Positions 7,637 through 15,761 are shown, counted from the stretch's first letter. The stretch: 16,022 nucleotides of DNA from Gammaproteobacteria bacterium (GCA_012270695.1 JAAXHV010000097.1:1-16022); one strand, 5' to 3'. A program made the numbers and translations. Notes: a model not told the origin generated them from the letters alone.

Positions 7637-9229
7637 TCACTCTACCATTATGCCATTTTGTCGGAGATTTTCAGCCAATGGCGCCAGTTGTTTCTCATAA
7701 CGTCTCCATTTCCCTATGGAAGACGTATAAATTGGTTGGCGAACCTGCACGGCGCTGGCTGTGGTCGATGCCGATTTGTTTTCGTGGAAATTGAGACAGC
7801 TGTCCTCCCATTCCAGAGCACAGTAATCCAGTAGCTTGCGAATTTCATTCTCCGTATCCTGTACAAGTGTTTCGTATCTGACAACATGGATCGAATCGGC
7901 AAGAACCTGCTGCCAGTGATCGGCAAGGGCACGGTAGGAGATATAGTATTTCCCGAGCTCATCGAGATCATAGGAAAACGGGTAGATTCCCATAAACATC
8001 ATGCGATACATGGCGAAACATGTGTCCATGGGATTGCGCTCCAATAGAATTATTTTTGCACCAGGCAAGGCTGCACGGAGCATCCCGCAATTGAGATAAT
8101 TAAATGGAAATTTGTCTATGAAGCGCGGGGTATGACCTGTTTTGGGTCGGGTGCTTTCCAGATAAGACTTTCCAAGAACCTGCGGGTTTATCTCAAGCGC
8201 TTTTTCGACCATCTGCAGTTTCGGGATCTTTTGCGTATTCTTACTACCCTGGATCACGTTGACAAGCTGAACAGTAAAGTTATTCAGTTCTCCGGCTGAA
8301 TAAACGGAACTGTGACTACTGAGAATCCTATCAACCAACGTGGTCCCTGTGCGTGGCAACCCGACAATGAATATCGGCTCTTCTGTAATATAGCCGTCTC
8401 CCAGGGAGGAAATAGCCTCTGCCGTATGTACTATGGTAATACGGTGCATGGCGGCAATATCATCGTCGACAGAATAGCGAGTGTGACGCCGCTGCATATC
8501 GCATGCAGATTTGACATGAACAAATGCGTTGTCATAATCGGTGATATCTTCATACTCCTTTGCAAGCGCAAAGTGTACCGATACTTCTCCGCGCCAATCC
8601 TTTATTCCATTCTTTAACAGCTTTTCCATCTGTCCGATATGATTATCGGTTGTTGACCATTTTTTCAAATCAGACCGGGCGTAATATGCACGGTAATCAT
8701 GTGGGTTCAGTTCTATGGCCTTGTCAAAATTCTGCTCTGCCTCGCCCAATTCCCCAATCATTCTCTGCACCAGAGCAAGATTGGATCTGTATGCAGGATT
8801 ATCCGGGTTGGCACGTACAGACCTGCCGTGAAATTTTGCGGCCATCTCGGGCTCATCACAGATGCTGTAAATTGCACCAATGGCGTCGTTTAACTCCTCT
8901 TTATCAGATACAAATTTTTCTGCATTTTTCAGAACAGGCAATGCTTCGATTTTCCTGCCTCCCCCCACTAGACATTTGGCCAGTTGCAGGTGTGTTCTCG
9001 CGTTTTTGCTATCCAGGCCCCTGGCCTTACGCGCTTGATCAATGGCTTCCTCATAACGGCCAATGTTCATATTGATGTCTGACAATGCGATCCAGGAATT
9101 ATGGTCATGCGGATGATTCTGAGTAAGCCTGCCTGCAAGTTCCAATGCAGCTTTCCAGTTTCCTTTCCGCCTGAGGTCAGCAATCTGATGCAGCACGGAA
9201 TTTATTTGGTCAGGATTATATTGGTTCAA
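7637..9229 (-). CDS. TPR-repeat sulfotransferase (PAPS-dependent family)
   Basis: A 530-residue fusion: tetratricopeptide repeats over about residues 15-250, then a sulfotransferase domain. The TPRs show typical spacing, for example 'GRYEEAIDQARKARGLD' and 'GEAEQNFDKAIELNP'. The sulfotransferase domain has the 5'-phosphosulfate loop at 287-297 ('FIVGLPRTGTT'), 'HSSVYSAGEL' after it, and the 3'-phosphate region 'LLERNPMDTCFAMY', where an Ala sits at a position I would expect to be Ser. A late 'RYETLV' motif follows. The family moves sulfate from PAPS to a hydroxyl or amine. No signal peptide is seen. The start codon is TTG at 9229, preceded by AAAGAG and overlapping the upstream gene by 14 bases; a GTG at 9196 would lose 11 residues and remove the overlap. 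Its presence in a catabolic operon is unexpected. The acceptor is unknown. Confidence 0.85.
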   Translation of the reverse strand: MNQYNPDQINSVLHQIADLRRKGNWKAALELAGRLTQNHPHDHNSWIALSDINMNIGRYEEAIDQARKARGLDSKNARTHLQLAKCLVGGGRKIEALPVLKNAEKFVSDKEELNDAIGAIYSICDEPEMAAKFHGRSVRANPDNPAYRSNLALVQRMIGELGEAEQNFDKAIELNPHDYRAYYARSDLKKWSTTDNHIGQMEKLLKNGIKDWRGEVSVHFALAKEYEDITDYDNAFVHVKSACDMQRRHTRYSVDDDIAAMHRITIVHTAEAISSLGDGYITEEPIFIVGLPRTGTTLVDRILSSHSSVYSAGELNNFTVQLVNVIQGSKNTQKIPKLQMVEKALEINPQVLGKSYLESTRPKTGHTPRFIDKFPFNYLNCGMLRAALPGAKIILLERNPMDTCFAMYRMMFMGIYPFSYDLDELGKYYISYRALADHWQQVLADSIHVVRYETLVQDTENEIRKLLDYCALEWEDSCLNFHENKSASTTASAVQVRQPIYTSSIGKWRRYEKQLAPLAENLRQNGIMVE

Positions 9230-9800
9230 GCTCTTTCGGCAGACCTATTTCGTTAAAGTGCTGTTGCATGAATGCATCCGTAGCGGGGACATTTCTCAGC
9301 CATTCATAAAAAATCCCCTTGAGGCAGGAAAATTCCACACCCGCGCTGCGCATCCGCATGAGTCCGAGTTCATGGCTGTTTTCCGGCGCACTCACCGCAT
9401 CAACCAGCACGACCACACGATAGCCCTTGTCCATGAGGCCCAGCGCTGACTGACTGACACAGCATTCCGTAGTCATTCCGACCAGTATCGCAGTTTGCCT
9501 CCCATGCGATACCACTTCCTGCATAACGTCTGCATCTGCGGCCAGTTCAAACACCATTTTATCGTGCACTTGAGTGGTGGTGGGCAGACGCTTGCGCAGT
9601 TCGTCAGGAACGGTGCCGAATTCCGGAATATTTTCTGCGGTGACGACGATTGGCACTCCCAACCTGACGGCTACATCGATAATCCAGTTAATTTTTTCAA
9701 GAAACCCCTGACCGTCCGCAGTTTGTTTTAAGAAGAAATCCTGTACATCAATAACGATTAAAACAGAATCATTGACATCGATTAATGATGATTGCCCCAT
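9216..9800 (-). CDS. Isochorismatase-family cysteine hydrolase
   Basis: A 194-residue alpha/beta hydrolase of the isochorismatase/nicotinamidase/N-carbamoylsarcosine amidase superfamily, within its usual size range. The catalytic triad is visible: Asp18 in 'VIDVQDFF', Lys81 in 'HDKMVFE' and Cys114 in 'MTTECCVSQSA'. In the amidase branches the cysteine attacks an amide or carbamoyl carbon, with Asp and Lys assisting. There is no signal peptide, so it should be cytoplasmic. It lies 62 bases after the SDR and overlaps the sulfotransferase start by 14 bases. The surrounding C-N hydrolases (M20, M24) make an amidase such as a carbamoylsarcosine-type enzyme more likely than isochorismate hydrolysis, but that rests on context only. 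The start at ATG 9800 gives a normal N-terminus directly before the first beta strand. Confidence 0.87.
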   Translation of the reverse strand: MGQSSLIDVNDSVLIVIDVQDFFLKQTADGQGFLEKINWIIDVAVRLGVPIVVTAENIPEFGTVPDELRKRLPTTTQVHDKMVFELAADADVMQEVVSHGRQTAILVGMTTECCVSQSALGLMDKGYRVVVLVDAVSAPENSHELGLMRMRSAGVEFSCLKGIFYEWLRNVPATDAFMQQHFNEIGLPKELEPI

Positions 9801-9862
9801 GATTTTAATTCCAAACGTAACTCGGATGTTTTTGCCGTCTCATCCAAACTGGAAACATACAG

Positions 9863-10648
9863 TCACCTGACTGCGCCGGTCTTGCCATCTACGGTAATGA
9901 ACTGACCAAAATCATAGATGATATTTCCAGGCCCGATGGGGAACGAACCGCCACTCATGTAATTACCCGCATTATTCTCGCAAATAAAGATGATTAATTC
10001 CGCAATCTCCTCAGGCGGCACAGCAACCTTGGCTATTTCAGGCCAGAACCCCTTCTGTGCTTCACTTGCAATATCCCCGGGGGAGATACAGTACACCTGG
10101 ATATTATGTTTCCTGACTTCCAATGCCAGCGCCGAGGAGAGACTCTTTTGTATCTCTTTTCCAAGCATGTAACAAAGCCAACCCACGCCGGCATCGCTCC
10201 ACTCACCGCCGATGGTAAAAATCTTTCCCTGGCCGTGCTCTATCATGTACGGAATAATGGAACGGCACAGCAATAACGGGGCACGGATGTTCACCCCCAG
10301 CATCACATCGATTTCTTCCACCGAGTTTTCCCATAACATCTCACCGATAAAGGATTTATCAGCGCTGTACCAGGCGCCTGCAATGTTGGCCATGATATCT
10401 ATTTGCCCCCATTTCTCCATTACGGCAGGAGCGAGAGCATCAATGGCTTTCGCATCGAGCAGGTCAGTGACAAATATCTCGGCAGTGCCATCGCCTTGTG
10501 AAATTTCTTCCCGGACTGATTGAAGTTCCATTTCCAGTTTATCCACCAGTGCGACCCTCGCGCCGCTTTTTGCCATCCTGATTGCTGTGGCGCGCCCCAG
10601 GCCGCGGGCAGCCCCGGTTACGAGCGCAACGGATTCATTCAAATTCAC
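9863..10648 (-). CDS. Short-chain dehydrogenase/reductase (SDR), classical type with atypical catalytic Ser
   Basis: A 261-residue classical SDR. The cofactor motif 'TGAARGLG' is at 11-18. Asp36 at the end of the second strand ('VALVDK') favours NAD(H) over NADP(H). 'NIAG' (88-91) stands for the usual NNAG, Asn120 ('VNIRAP') is the structural catalytic Asn, and Tyr160-x3-Lys164 is the active-site pair. The usual Ser 13 residues before Tyr falls on Gly147 ('TIGGEW'), so this member either uses Ser151 or lacks it. The start is GTG 10648, overlapping the Rieske gene's TGA as GTGA, so the two are translationally coupled. A likely role is oxidising the alcohol or hemiaminal product of the oxygenase, but this is inferred only from adjacency. 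The substrate is unknown. Confidence 0.87.
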   Translation of the reverse strand: MNLNESVALVTGAARGLGRATAIRMAKSGARVALVDKLEMELQSVREEISQGDGTAEIFVTDLLDAKAIDALAPAVMEKWGQIDIMANIAGAWYSADKSFIGEMLWENSVEEIDVMLGVNIRAPLLLCRSIIPYMIEHGQGKIFTIGGEWSDAGVGWLCYMLGKEIQKSLSSALALEVRKHNIQVYCISPGDIASEAQKGFWPEIAKVAVPPEEIAELIIFICENNAGNYMSGGSFPIGPGNIIYDFGQFITVDGKTGAVR

Positions 10649-11751
10649 TGTTGCAGACCATCAATTTGACGTGCGAGATAATGACCGAACTCCCAATTGG
10701 TTCTCTCCCATGGATGCAAAACACCCGCGTTGCCGGCATTGGCCCTGACACCGCGTTGCACCTGTTCAATTATATTTTTATCTTCCGGCATAAAACCGTT
10801 AAACAGCTCTATATGACTGTCTGTAAGTTCTTTAGACAACTCTTCATCGTCTTCGCGGAATAGCGCGATTTGCGCGGTATACTTGAGTGACTGCGGGCTT
10901 TTCGGCAGGACAGTGAGCCATATTCCAACTTCGAAATCCACGGATAATGCAAGACATGGGTAAATGCAGGCCAAATGCGCCAATTCCCGAAGTTCGGCAG
11001 GTAACCGGTTGAGCCTGGATGAAGCAGTGCCGGCAAAATTTTGTGTATGGTGATTGTATCCCTCACCACCCTCCCGGACTTTCGTGGTATGAGTCGGTAT
11101 CTCCGTTTCGAAGGAATTTTTGTGCACCTTGAAGATATGGTAACTTTCACAGAAGTTCTCAACCAGAAGCTTCCAGTTAGCGGCGATCTCGGCTTCCACC
11201 CGGTGAATCACCTGATAGCTGGATAATTTATATGGTGAGACGCTTTTTTCCAAACCCACCAGTCGCGGCGCCAGTGGCGCTGCATGTTTATTTAAACTTA
11301 CGAAAACCAACCCCTGCCAGATCTCTACACGGTATTCCGATAGGGCAATCCCCAGGACTTTCTCCTTATCCATATAAGGGGCATTACGGAGACGGCCTTT
11401 CAAATCATACGTCCATGCATGGTAGGGGCAACTGAATAGTTTGCTGTTTCCTCTGCCTGACGCAAGCATTGTTCCCCGGTGCCGGCAAACATTGGAAAAA
11501 GCGCGTACTTCACCGGCATCGTCACGGACGACCAGAACAGGATTATCGACGATGTCAAAAGTCAGGTAATCCCCGGGAGTTTGAAACTCGGACACATGGC
11601 CCGCACAAATCCATTCCCGGTAAAACAATGTCGAGATTTCCCCCTCAAGTAATTCTCTCGACGTGTATACCGAATGCGGTAGTGGTTGTAAGTTATGTTT
11701 CGCTTTCTGTGCCCATTGCCTGAGATCTTCGATGGCACTTTTACCAGACAT
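10645..11751 (-). CDS. Rieske non-heme iron oxygenase alpha subunit (CntA/GbcA/stachydrine-demethylase-like)
   Basis: A 368-residue ring-hydroxylating-oxygenase-type large subunit with a complete Rieske [2Fe-2S] motif: Cys89, His91, Cys108 and His111 ('CRHRG' and 'CPYHAW'). The catalytic iron site is also complete: His205 and His210 in 'ESYHIFKVH', Asp324 in 'PEDKNIIEQVQ'. The residue that bridges the two iron centres, Asp in naphthalene dioxygenase, is Glu202 here, as in carnitine oxygenase CntA. General layout also resembles quaternary-ammonium oxygenases (glycine betaine, carnitine, proline betaine). It should be a cytoplasmic homotrimer needing an outside reductase; none is present in the window. 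It lies 30 bases after the TonB receptor, and its stop overlaps the SDR start. ATG 11751 has no clear ribosome binding site. Oxidative N-dealkylation or C-N cleavage is a plausible reaction. Confidence 0.9.
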   Translation of the reverse strand: MSGKSAIEDLRQWAQKAKHNLQPLPHSVYTSRELLEGEISTLFYREWICAGHVSEFQTPGDYLTFDIVDNPVLVVRDDAGEVRAFSNVCRHRGTMLASGRGNSKLFSCPYHAWTYDLKGRLRNAPYMDKEKVLGIALSEYRVEIWQGLVFVSLNKHAAPLAPRLVGLEKSVSPYKLSSYQVIHRVEAEIAANWKLLVENFCESYHIFKVHKNSFETEIPTHTTKVREGGEGYNHHTQNFAGTASSRLNRLPAELRELAHLACIYPCLALSVDFEVGIWLTVLPKSPQSLKYTAQIALFREDDEELSKELTDSHIELFNGFMPEDKNIIEQVQRGVRANAGNAGVLHPWERTNWEFGHYLARQIDGLQQ

Positions 11752-11781
11752 TTGACAAAAGTTTAAATTCTTGTTTCGGTA

Positions 11782-14385
11782 CTAGAAAAATCTGTAACTG
11801 AATGATAATCCGACTGACCGTGGCCTTGCGGTATAGAAAAATTGCCCGCGCGTCCCGGAGAAGGCTTCACCCTGTCCTCCTGTTAAGCCCTCCTCATCGC
11901 CGATGTTTCGGACAAACAGTCCCAAGTCCCAGTTATCCGCGGACAATGTTACCGAACCATTCCATATCCAGAAACTGTCCAGCGTATAGAAGTTCTCGGC
12001 CAGTGAATTAAACGCGGTCTGAGTGTCATCCCGAAACGAACCATCCACGTGCCAGTTCAGCATCCAGTTATTTCCAAAAGTAAGCGGTTGGGTGAAATCC
12101 ATTCCCAGGGTCAGTGAATGTTCCGGGACATTAGGCACCGGGTCACCGTCGAATACCTCGTTGCTGGAAACCAGTTGTCCGCCGCCAAGATCAAGGTCGA
12201 TGATCTCCTTGTCTGCAGTAGCCTCCGCATCTGTGTAGGCATAACCCAGATTAACCGATAGGGCTTCATTAATTTGCGCATCAAGCTCTAGTTCGATCCC
12301 GATACTTTCAGCTTCAGAACCATTCAATACCACAGGAACGAAACTCGGGGTAAAGGCATCAAACTGTAAATCCTCCCATTCAATAAAGAATCCCGCCAGA
12401 GTATACGTCATTCTGCGGTCCCAGAGTCTGCCTTTAATTCCTGCTTCGTAGTTGGTTACCTGGTCGGGCCTGTAGGTCTGAAATTCAGGAAGAGATGCAA
12501 TACTTCCGGCGAGCGGTATACTGTTCGCGCCTCCCCGCCTGAAACCTTCAGCCCAGGTAAAATAAACCATTGTATCCTCGTTAACGTCATAGGATGTGTT
12601 AACTCTGAAGATTTGATCGTCAACTTCCTGTTTCATGTCGGTTACTGCGGTCGTTCCCTCGATGTCAGTAAGATCATTGGCGCAATACGGCCCACAGAAC
12701 GGTATGCGTTGAACCAGATCTATCTCCTGTTCCTGAAAAAACGCACGGAAGCCACCGGTTACCTGCCACTGGTCAGTGACGTGATAGGTCAATTCACCGA
12801 ACACAGCCAGGTCTTCGAATTGCAACTGCCGGTCGTATTCAAATTGGAGGTCGGGAAGAGTCGTATTGTTATATCCATAATAGAATACCGCCTGGTCCCA
12901 GGCCGAGAGTCCGGGAGAGAAGTCCGCAAAATGAATATCAGAATCCGTATCCTGGTAGAAAGCGCCCAGGACGAAATCCCAGCGCTTGTCCCAGTCCGTG
13001 ACAAATCGAACCTCCTGGGCGAAGCCCTCGATGTTAACCGTGACCGGGGCCAGATGGGTAAATCGTGGATAGAAGAAATAAAAGCTTGCATAGCTGACAC
13101 CGCCTTCTGCTTGCGTCACTTCCAGGTCACCGGTGATATCGTTAACAGAGTCCTCTTTTACTTCATAATATGAAGTGGCTGAGGTCAGCGTGCCGAAACC
13201 GAAATCCAACTCGATATCCAGCGCCACCGAATCCACGTCGGATTCAAAAGGTTCAGGGTGTAGCTTGAGGTGATCGCGATCTCCGGTTGCGGGAAATGTG
13301 GTGGCGCCATTGGGGAAGGGCATTTCGGCGCCACAAAAATAATAGCCCGGGAATTCTATTCCTGGACCGCAGGAACCCGCATCCACAAAGCGGGAACCCG
13401 GGACTTGCCCCGCCGAGGTATTGACCGTCAGACTGGGAACATTCGGGTTAATGAACTGTTCATCGTCCTGTTCGGTATAATCGTGCTGATACCTGAGAGA
13501 TGCCGACAGGTTTTCAGAGGGCTGCCAGAGCAGGGACAATCGAACATAGTACTGGTCGAGGTCGTTGACATCTTCCTCTTCCGGCCCGATTATCATCCCA
13601 CTGGAGATATCGTCAGCAACCCTGGGCACCGGGACTCCCGACTCATCTTTTACAGGGCGGCCCAGAGCGTCCACGAAGCCACCCTCACGAGTATAGCCTG
13701 CTGCAATTCGTGCAGCCAGTACATTATCAACGATGGGGAGATTAATTACCCCGTCCGCGCTGTAGCTTAAGTCATCGGAAGCCTCCGTCAGGCTGACCGA
13801 GCTGTCGAACTCAACGGCTACACCTGCAAAATCTGGCTGGTTTGGTAGAAATCGGATCGTGCCACCCAGAGAGCCAGAACCGTATAGTGTACCTTGCGGA
13901 CCGCGCAATACCTCGACACGATCCATATCCTTGAGCGTGATGTTGTAGAAAATCGGTGTCTCACCCACATAGGTCGACACTGCTGCCTGGGACAGGGCTG
14001 AAATGTCACCGTTATTGGATGCTGATGAAATATTCAATCCGCGCAACGTGAAGTTGTTGTTCTGGGCTCGTACCACTGGCCCTTGATCGACGTAAGACAC
14101 TCCCGGTACGAGACGCGCCAGGTCGCCCAGACCTATGGCGCGAGCGGCTCTTAAATCGTCATTGGAAAGTACGGAGAGATTATAGGGAATATCCAGCACA
14201 GTCTCCGCCCTGCGGGTCGCCGTGACGATAATCTCTTCGAGTTCCGTCTGTGCAGTCACGCCGGCCGGCACATTACACAGGAGTGCAGAGGTGACACCAG
14301 CCGCAATCGGTTTGAGCGCAAACTTTTTGGGTTGCTTGCCAAGCTTTCTCTTTGCCATGTTCAGTTTTTGTCCGGGATTTTTCAT
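11782..14385 (-). CDS. TonB-dependent outer-membrane receptor
   Basis: An 867-residue outer-membrane receptor. The N-terminus is long and basic (two Lys/Arg-rich patches), then a hydrophobic stretch and probable signal-peptidase cleavage after 'AGVTA' (about residue 45). The TonB box and start of the plug follow ('LEEIIVTATRR', 49-59). The plug shows 'DLARLVPGV', 'FTLRGLNIS' and 'VEVLRGPQGTLYG'; the rest reads as alternating beta strands of a 22-strand barrel, ending in '...SFSYRFF' with the terminal Phe typical of outer-membrane proteins. ATG 14385 is supported by a GGGAG ribosome binding site seven bases upstream. It is preceded by the degenerate Rieske-like gene (50 bases) and followed by the intact Rieske oxygenase (30 bases), so it is likely the uptake route for the compound this cluster degrades. 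The ligand cannot be read from the sequence. Confidence 0.95.
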   Translation of the reverse strand: MKNPGQKLNMAKRKLGKQPKKFALKPIAAGVTSALLCNVPAGVTAQTELEEIIVTATRRAETVLDIPYNLSVLSNDDLRAARAIGLGDLARLVPGVSYVDQGPVVRAQNNNFTLRGLNISSASNNGDISALSQAAVSTYVGETPIFYNITLKDMDRVEVLRGPQGTLYGSGSLGGTIRFLPNQPDFAGVAVEFDSSVSLTEASDDLSYSADGVINLPIVDNVLAARIAAGYTREGGFVDALGRPVKDESGVPVPRVADDISSGMIIGPEEEDVNDLDQYYVRLSLLWQPSENLSASLRYQHDYTEQDDEQFINPNVPSLTVNTSAGQVPGSRFVDAGSCGPGIEFPGYYFCGAEMPFPNGATTFPATGDRDHLKLHPEPFESDVDSVALDIELDFGFGTLTSATSYYEVKEDSVNDITGDLEVTQAEGGVSYASFYFFYPRFTHLAPVTVNIEGFAQEVRFVTDWDKRWDFVLGAFYQDTDSDIHFADFSPGLSAWDQAVFYYGYNNTTLPDLQFEYDRQLQFEDLAVFGELTYHVTDQWQVTGGFRAFFQEQEIDLVQRIPFCGPYCANDLTDIEGTTAVTDMKQEVDDQIFRVNTSYDVNEDTMVYFTWAEGFRRGGANSIPLAGSIASLPEFQTYRPDQVTNYEAGIKGRLWDRRMTYTLAGFFIEWEDLQFDAFTPSFVPVVLNGSEAESIGIELELDAQINEALSVNLGYAYTDAEATADKEIIDLDLGGGQLVSSNEVFDGDPVPNVPEHSLTLGMDFTQPLTFGNNWMLNWHVDGSFRDDTQTAFNSLAENFYTLDSFWIWNGSVTLSADNWDLGLFVRNIGDEEGLTGGQGEAFSGTRGQFFYTARPRSVGLSFSYRFF

Positions 14386-14392
14386 CTGCTTT

Positions 14393-14397
14393 CTCCC
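14393..14397 (-). promoter_or_regulatory. Ribosome binding site of the TonB-dependent receptor
   Basis: The minus strand reads GGGAG here, seven bases before ATG 14385. It is the clearest Shine-Dalgarno sequence in the window and fixes the receptor start at Met1 rather than the internal Met10. Confidence 0.65.
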
Positions 14398-14435
14398 ACG
14401 GTGAAAGATTGCTTTAGTTCGGCATTTGTCATTGC

Positions 14436-15671
14436 TTACCGCCTTTCTTCCAAATCATCCAGTATGATTTGCGTCAGGTTATAATGGTTTTCATCCCAAA
14501 ATTCAGAATAATACTGTTGTATATATACCGGCGATTGCCGTCCTTTCTGTACGGCTTCAACCACATGCCTGTCTTCATCGATAAAACCTTCAAACATTCT
14601 TGAATACTCCTCTCGAGCCGCAGAATATTCAGGGTTGACTGCTGAGTCTTTCTCAAAAAGATTAGCCGTTGTGATATGAGTAGAGCCGGGAGTGACAGGC
14701 AGTGGAATCTCAAACTCAATGGCATTTGCCCAGACAGTTATGTTGAGTGAAGGATAAAATGTTAAATAATAGCCGGTATCTGGGGCACGGTGCTCAGTTC
14801 TGCCCAGGTGCGGAAACGGCAGATTGCCGTAAGTATCATCCAGTTCGGAATACGGATAACCGAAACCAAGCAACTGTCCTTCATGAATATTGAAAAATTT
14901 CGGGTTACCTTTTTCATCTACTCTCGGTGTTTCCGGCGAAGTGCGATAGGCGGCATGGACAAAGTGTTCATGCAATATATTCAGACACGTATTTTCCAGG
15001 ACAGTCTTCCAATTGGCATTCCAGGTAAAGCGGTTAAATACGGGTAGTGTATCCTCTCCCACCTCTATAGCCGTATGCTCCAACCGATAATCACCAAGGA
15101 GTTCGTCTAACGGCGAAATAACAGAGTCAAAAGAATCAGCTTTTTTTGACAGGTTAATGAAAACAATGCCATTCCATAAAACCGTTCTCACGCTCGACAA
15201 ATCCCCAGAACGGCCGTTTAATGCAGTCAGCGGAGCGTCCTCCGTGCCATTCCAGTACGGAATTTTTATCAACTTGCCACCGAGATCATATTGCCAACCG
15301 TGATACGGAGTTTCGATTAAATCGAGTGCATGACTTGGTGTTGTGACGACAAGGCAGCCGTCATACGGACAGATGTTGTGAAATACCTTTATTTCATCAA
15401 CCCCTGTCCTGACGGCAAACAGGGGAATACCTACAAGCTCGAAGGGTTTGACATCACCCGGACCTGGAAGCTCCTCTGCAAACAATACCGCTGTCCAGCG
15501 GCTTGAAAAAATCCTGTCACGCTCAAGCCACAGGAATTCTTCCGACGTGAATGCGTGCCTTGGCAGAGTTCGAGCGCTGTCAATATTTGCCCTGCACTGT
15601 TGTATCTCGGGGGATTTCAATAAATCATACATTGATAAGTCGATTCGATTTACAGTTGAATCAGGGCACAT
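14436..15671 (-). CDS. Rieske-oxygenase-like protein with degenerate Rieske motif
   Basis: A 411-residue protein with the full length and fold signs of a Rieske oxygenase alpha subunit. The Rieske motif is broken: Cys101 is kept, but the expected His is Tyr103 ('CPYDGC'), the second Cys is Thr121 ('TPYHGW'), and His124 is kept. Two of four cluster ligands are therefore gone, although 'PYHGWQYD' around them is well preserved. In the catalytic domain, His234 and His239 ('HEHFVH') and Asp367 ('DEDRHVVEAVQ') are all present. The bridging acid three residues before the first His is Asn231, with a one-residue insertion compared with the intact paralogue at 10645-11751. The frame is clean, with no frameshift or early stop, so the gene seems maintained. 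It may be a non-catalytic partner, a regulator, or an enzyme with another electron route. It is first in the minus-strand block, divergent from a third Rieske gene. ATG 15671 has no clear ribosome binding site; Met14 is an alternative. Confidence 0.88.
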   Translation of the reverse strand: MCPDSTVNRIDLSMYDLLKSPEIQQCRANIDSARTLPRHAFTSEEFLWLERDRIFSSRWTAVLFAEELPGPGDVKPFELVGIPLFAVRTGVDEIKVFHNICPYDGCLVVTTPSHALDLIETPYHGWQYDLGGKLIKIPYWNGTEDAPLTALNGRSGDLSSVRTVLWNGIVFINLSKKADSFDSVISPLDELLGDYRLEHTAIEVGEDTLPVFNRFTWNANWKTVLENTCLNILHEHFVHAAYRTSPETPRVDEKGNPKFFNIHEGQLLGFGYPYSELDDTYGNLPFPHLGRTEHRAPDTGYYLTFYPSLNITVWANAIEFEIPLPVTPGSTHITTANLFEKDSAVNPEYSAAREEYSRMFEGFIDEDRHVVEAVQKGRQSPVYIQQYYSEFWDENHYNLTQIILDDLEERR

Positions 15672-15723
15672 TTAATTGTAATTTTAGTTAAGAAAATCGA
15701 GCTTTTCAATTAATTAAGCATTA

Positions 15724-15753
15724 TTATCAAATGGGTATAGCGGATTTTATAAT
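15724..15753 (+). promoter_or_regulatory. Candidate sigma70 promoter for the rightward Rieske gene
   Basis: A perfect TATAAT at 15748-15753 is preceded by TTATCA at 15724-15729 (four of six matches to TTGACA), with an 18-base spacer. Transcription would start near 15760, leaving a leader of about 80 bases before ATG 15840. The surrounding 168-base divergent intergenic region is AT-rich, so a chance match is possible. I found no equally good promoter for the leftward gene, although it must also start here. Confidence 0.4.
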
Positions 15754-15761
15754 GAATATGA

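Noticed and set aside
8560..9075. Plus-strand open frame of 171 codons antisense to the TPR-sulfotransferase
   Set aside because: No family signs; the sense strand has clear TPR repeats and a PAPS loop here.
12613..13173. A 186-codon plus-strand open frame inside the TonB receptor gene
   Set aside because: It lies wholly opposite the receptor barrel, has no recognisable domain or ribosome binding site, and the receptor frame is plainly the real one.
15675..15680. TACAAT on the minus strand as a -10 box for the degenerate Rieske gene
   Set aside because: It lies only four bases before the ATG and has no -35 at a proper distance; in such AT-rich sequence it is probably chance.
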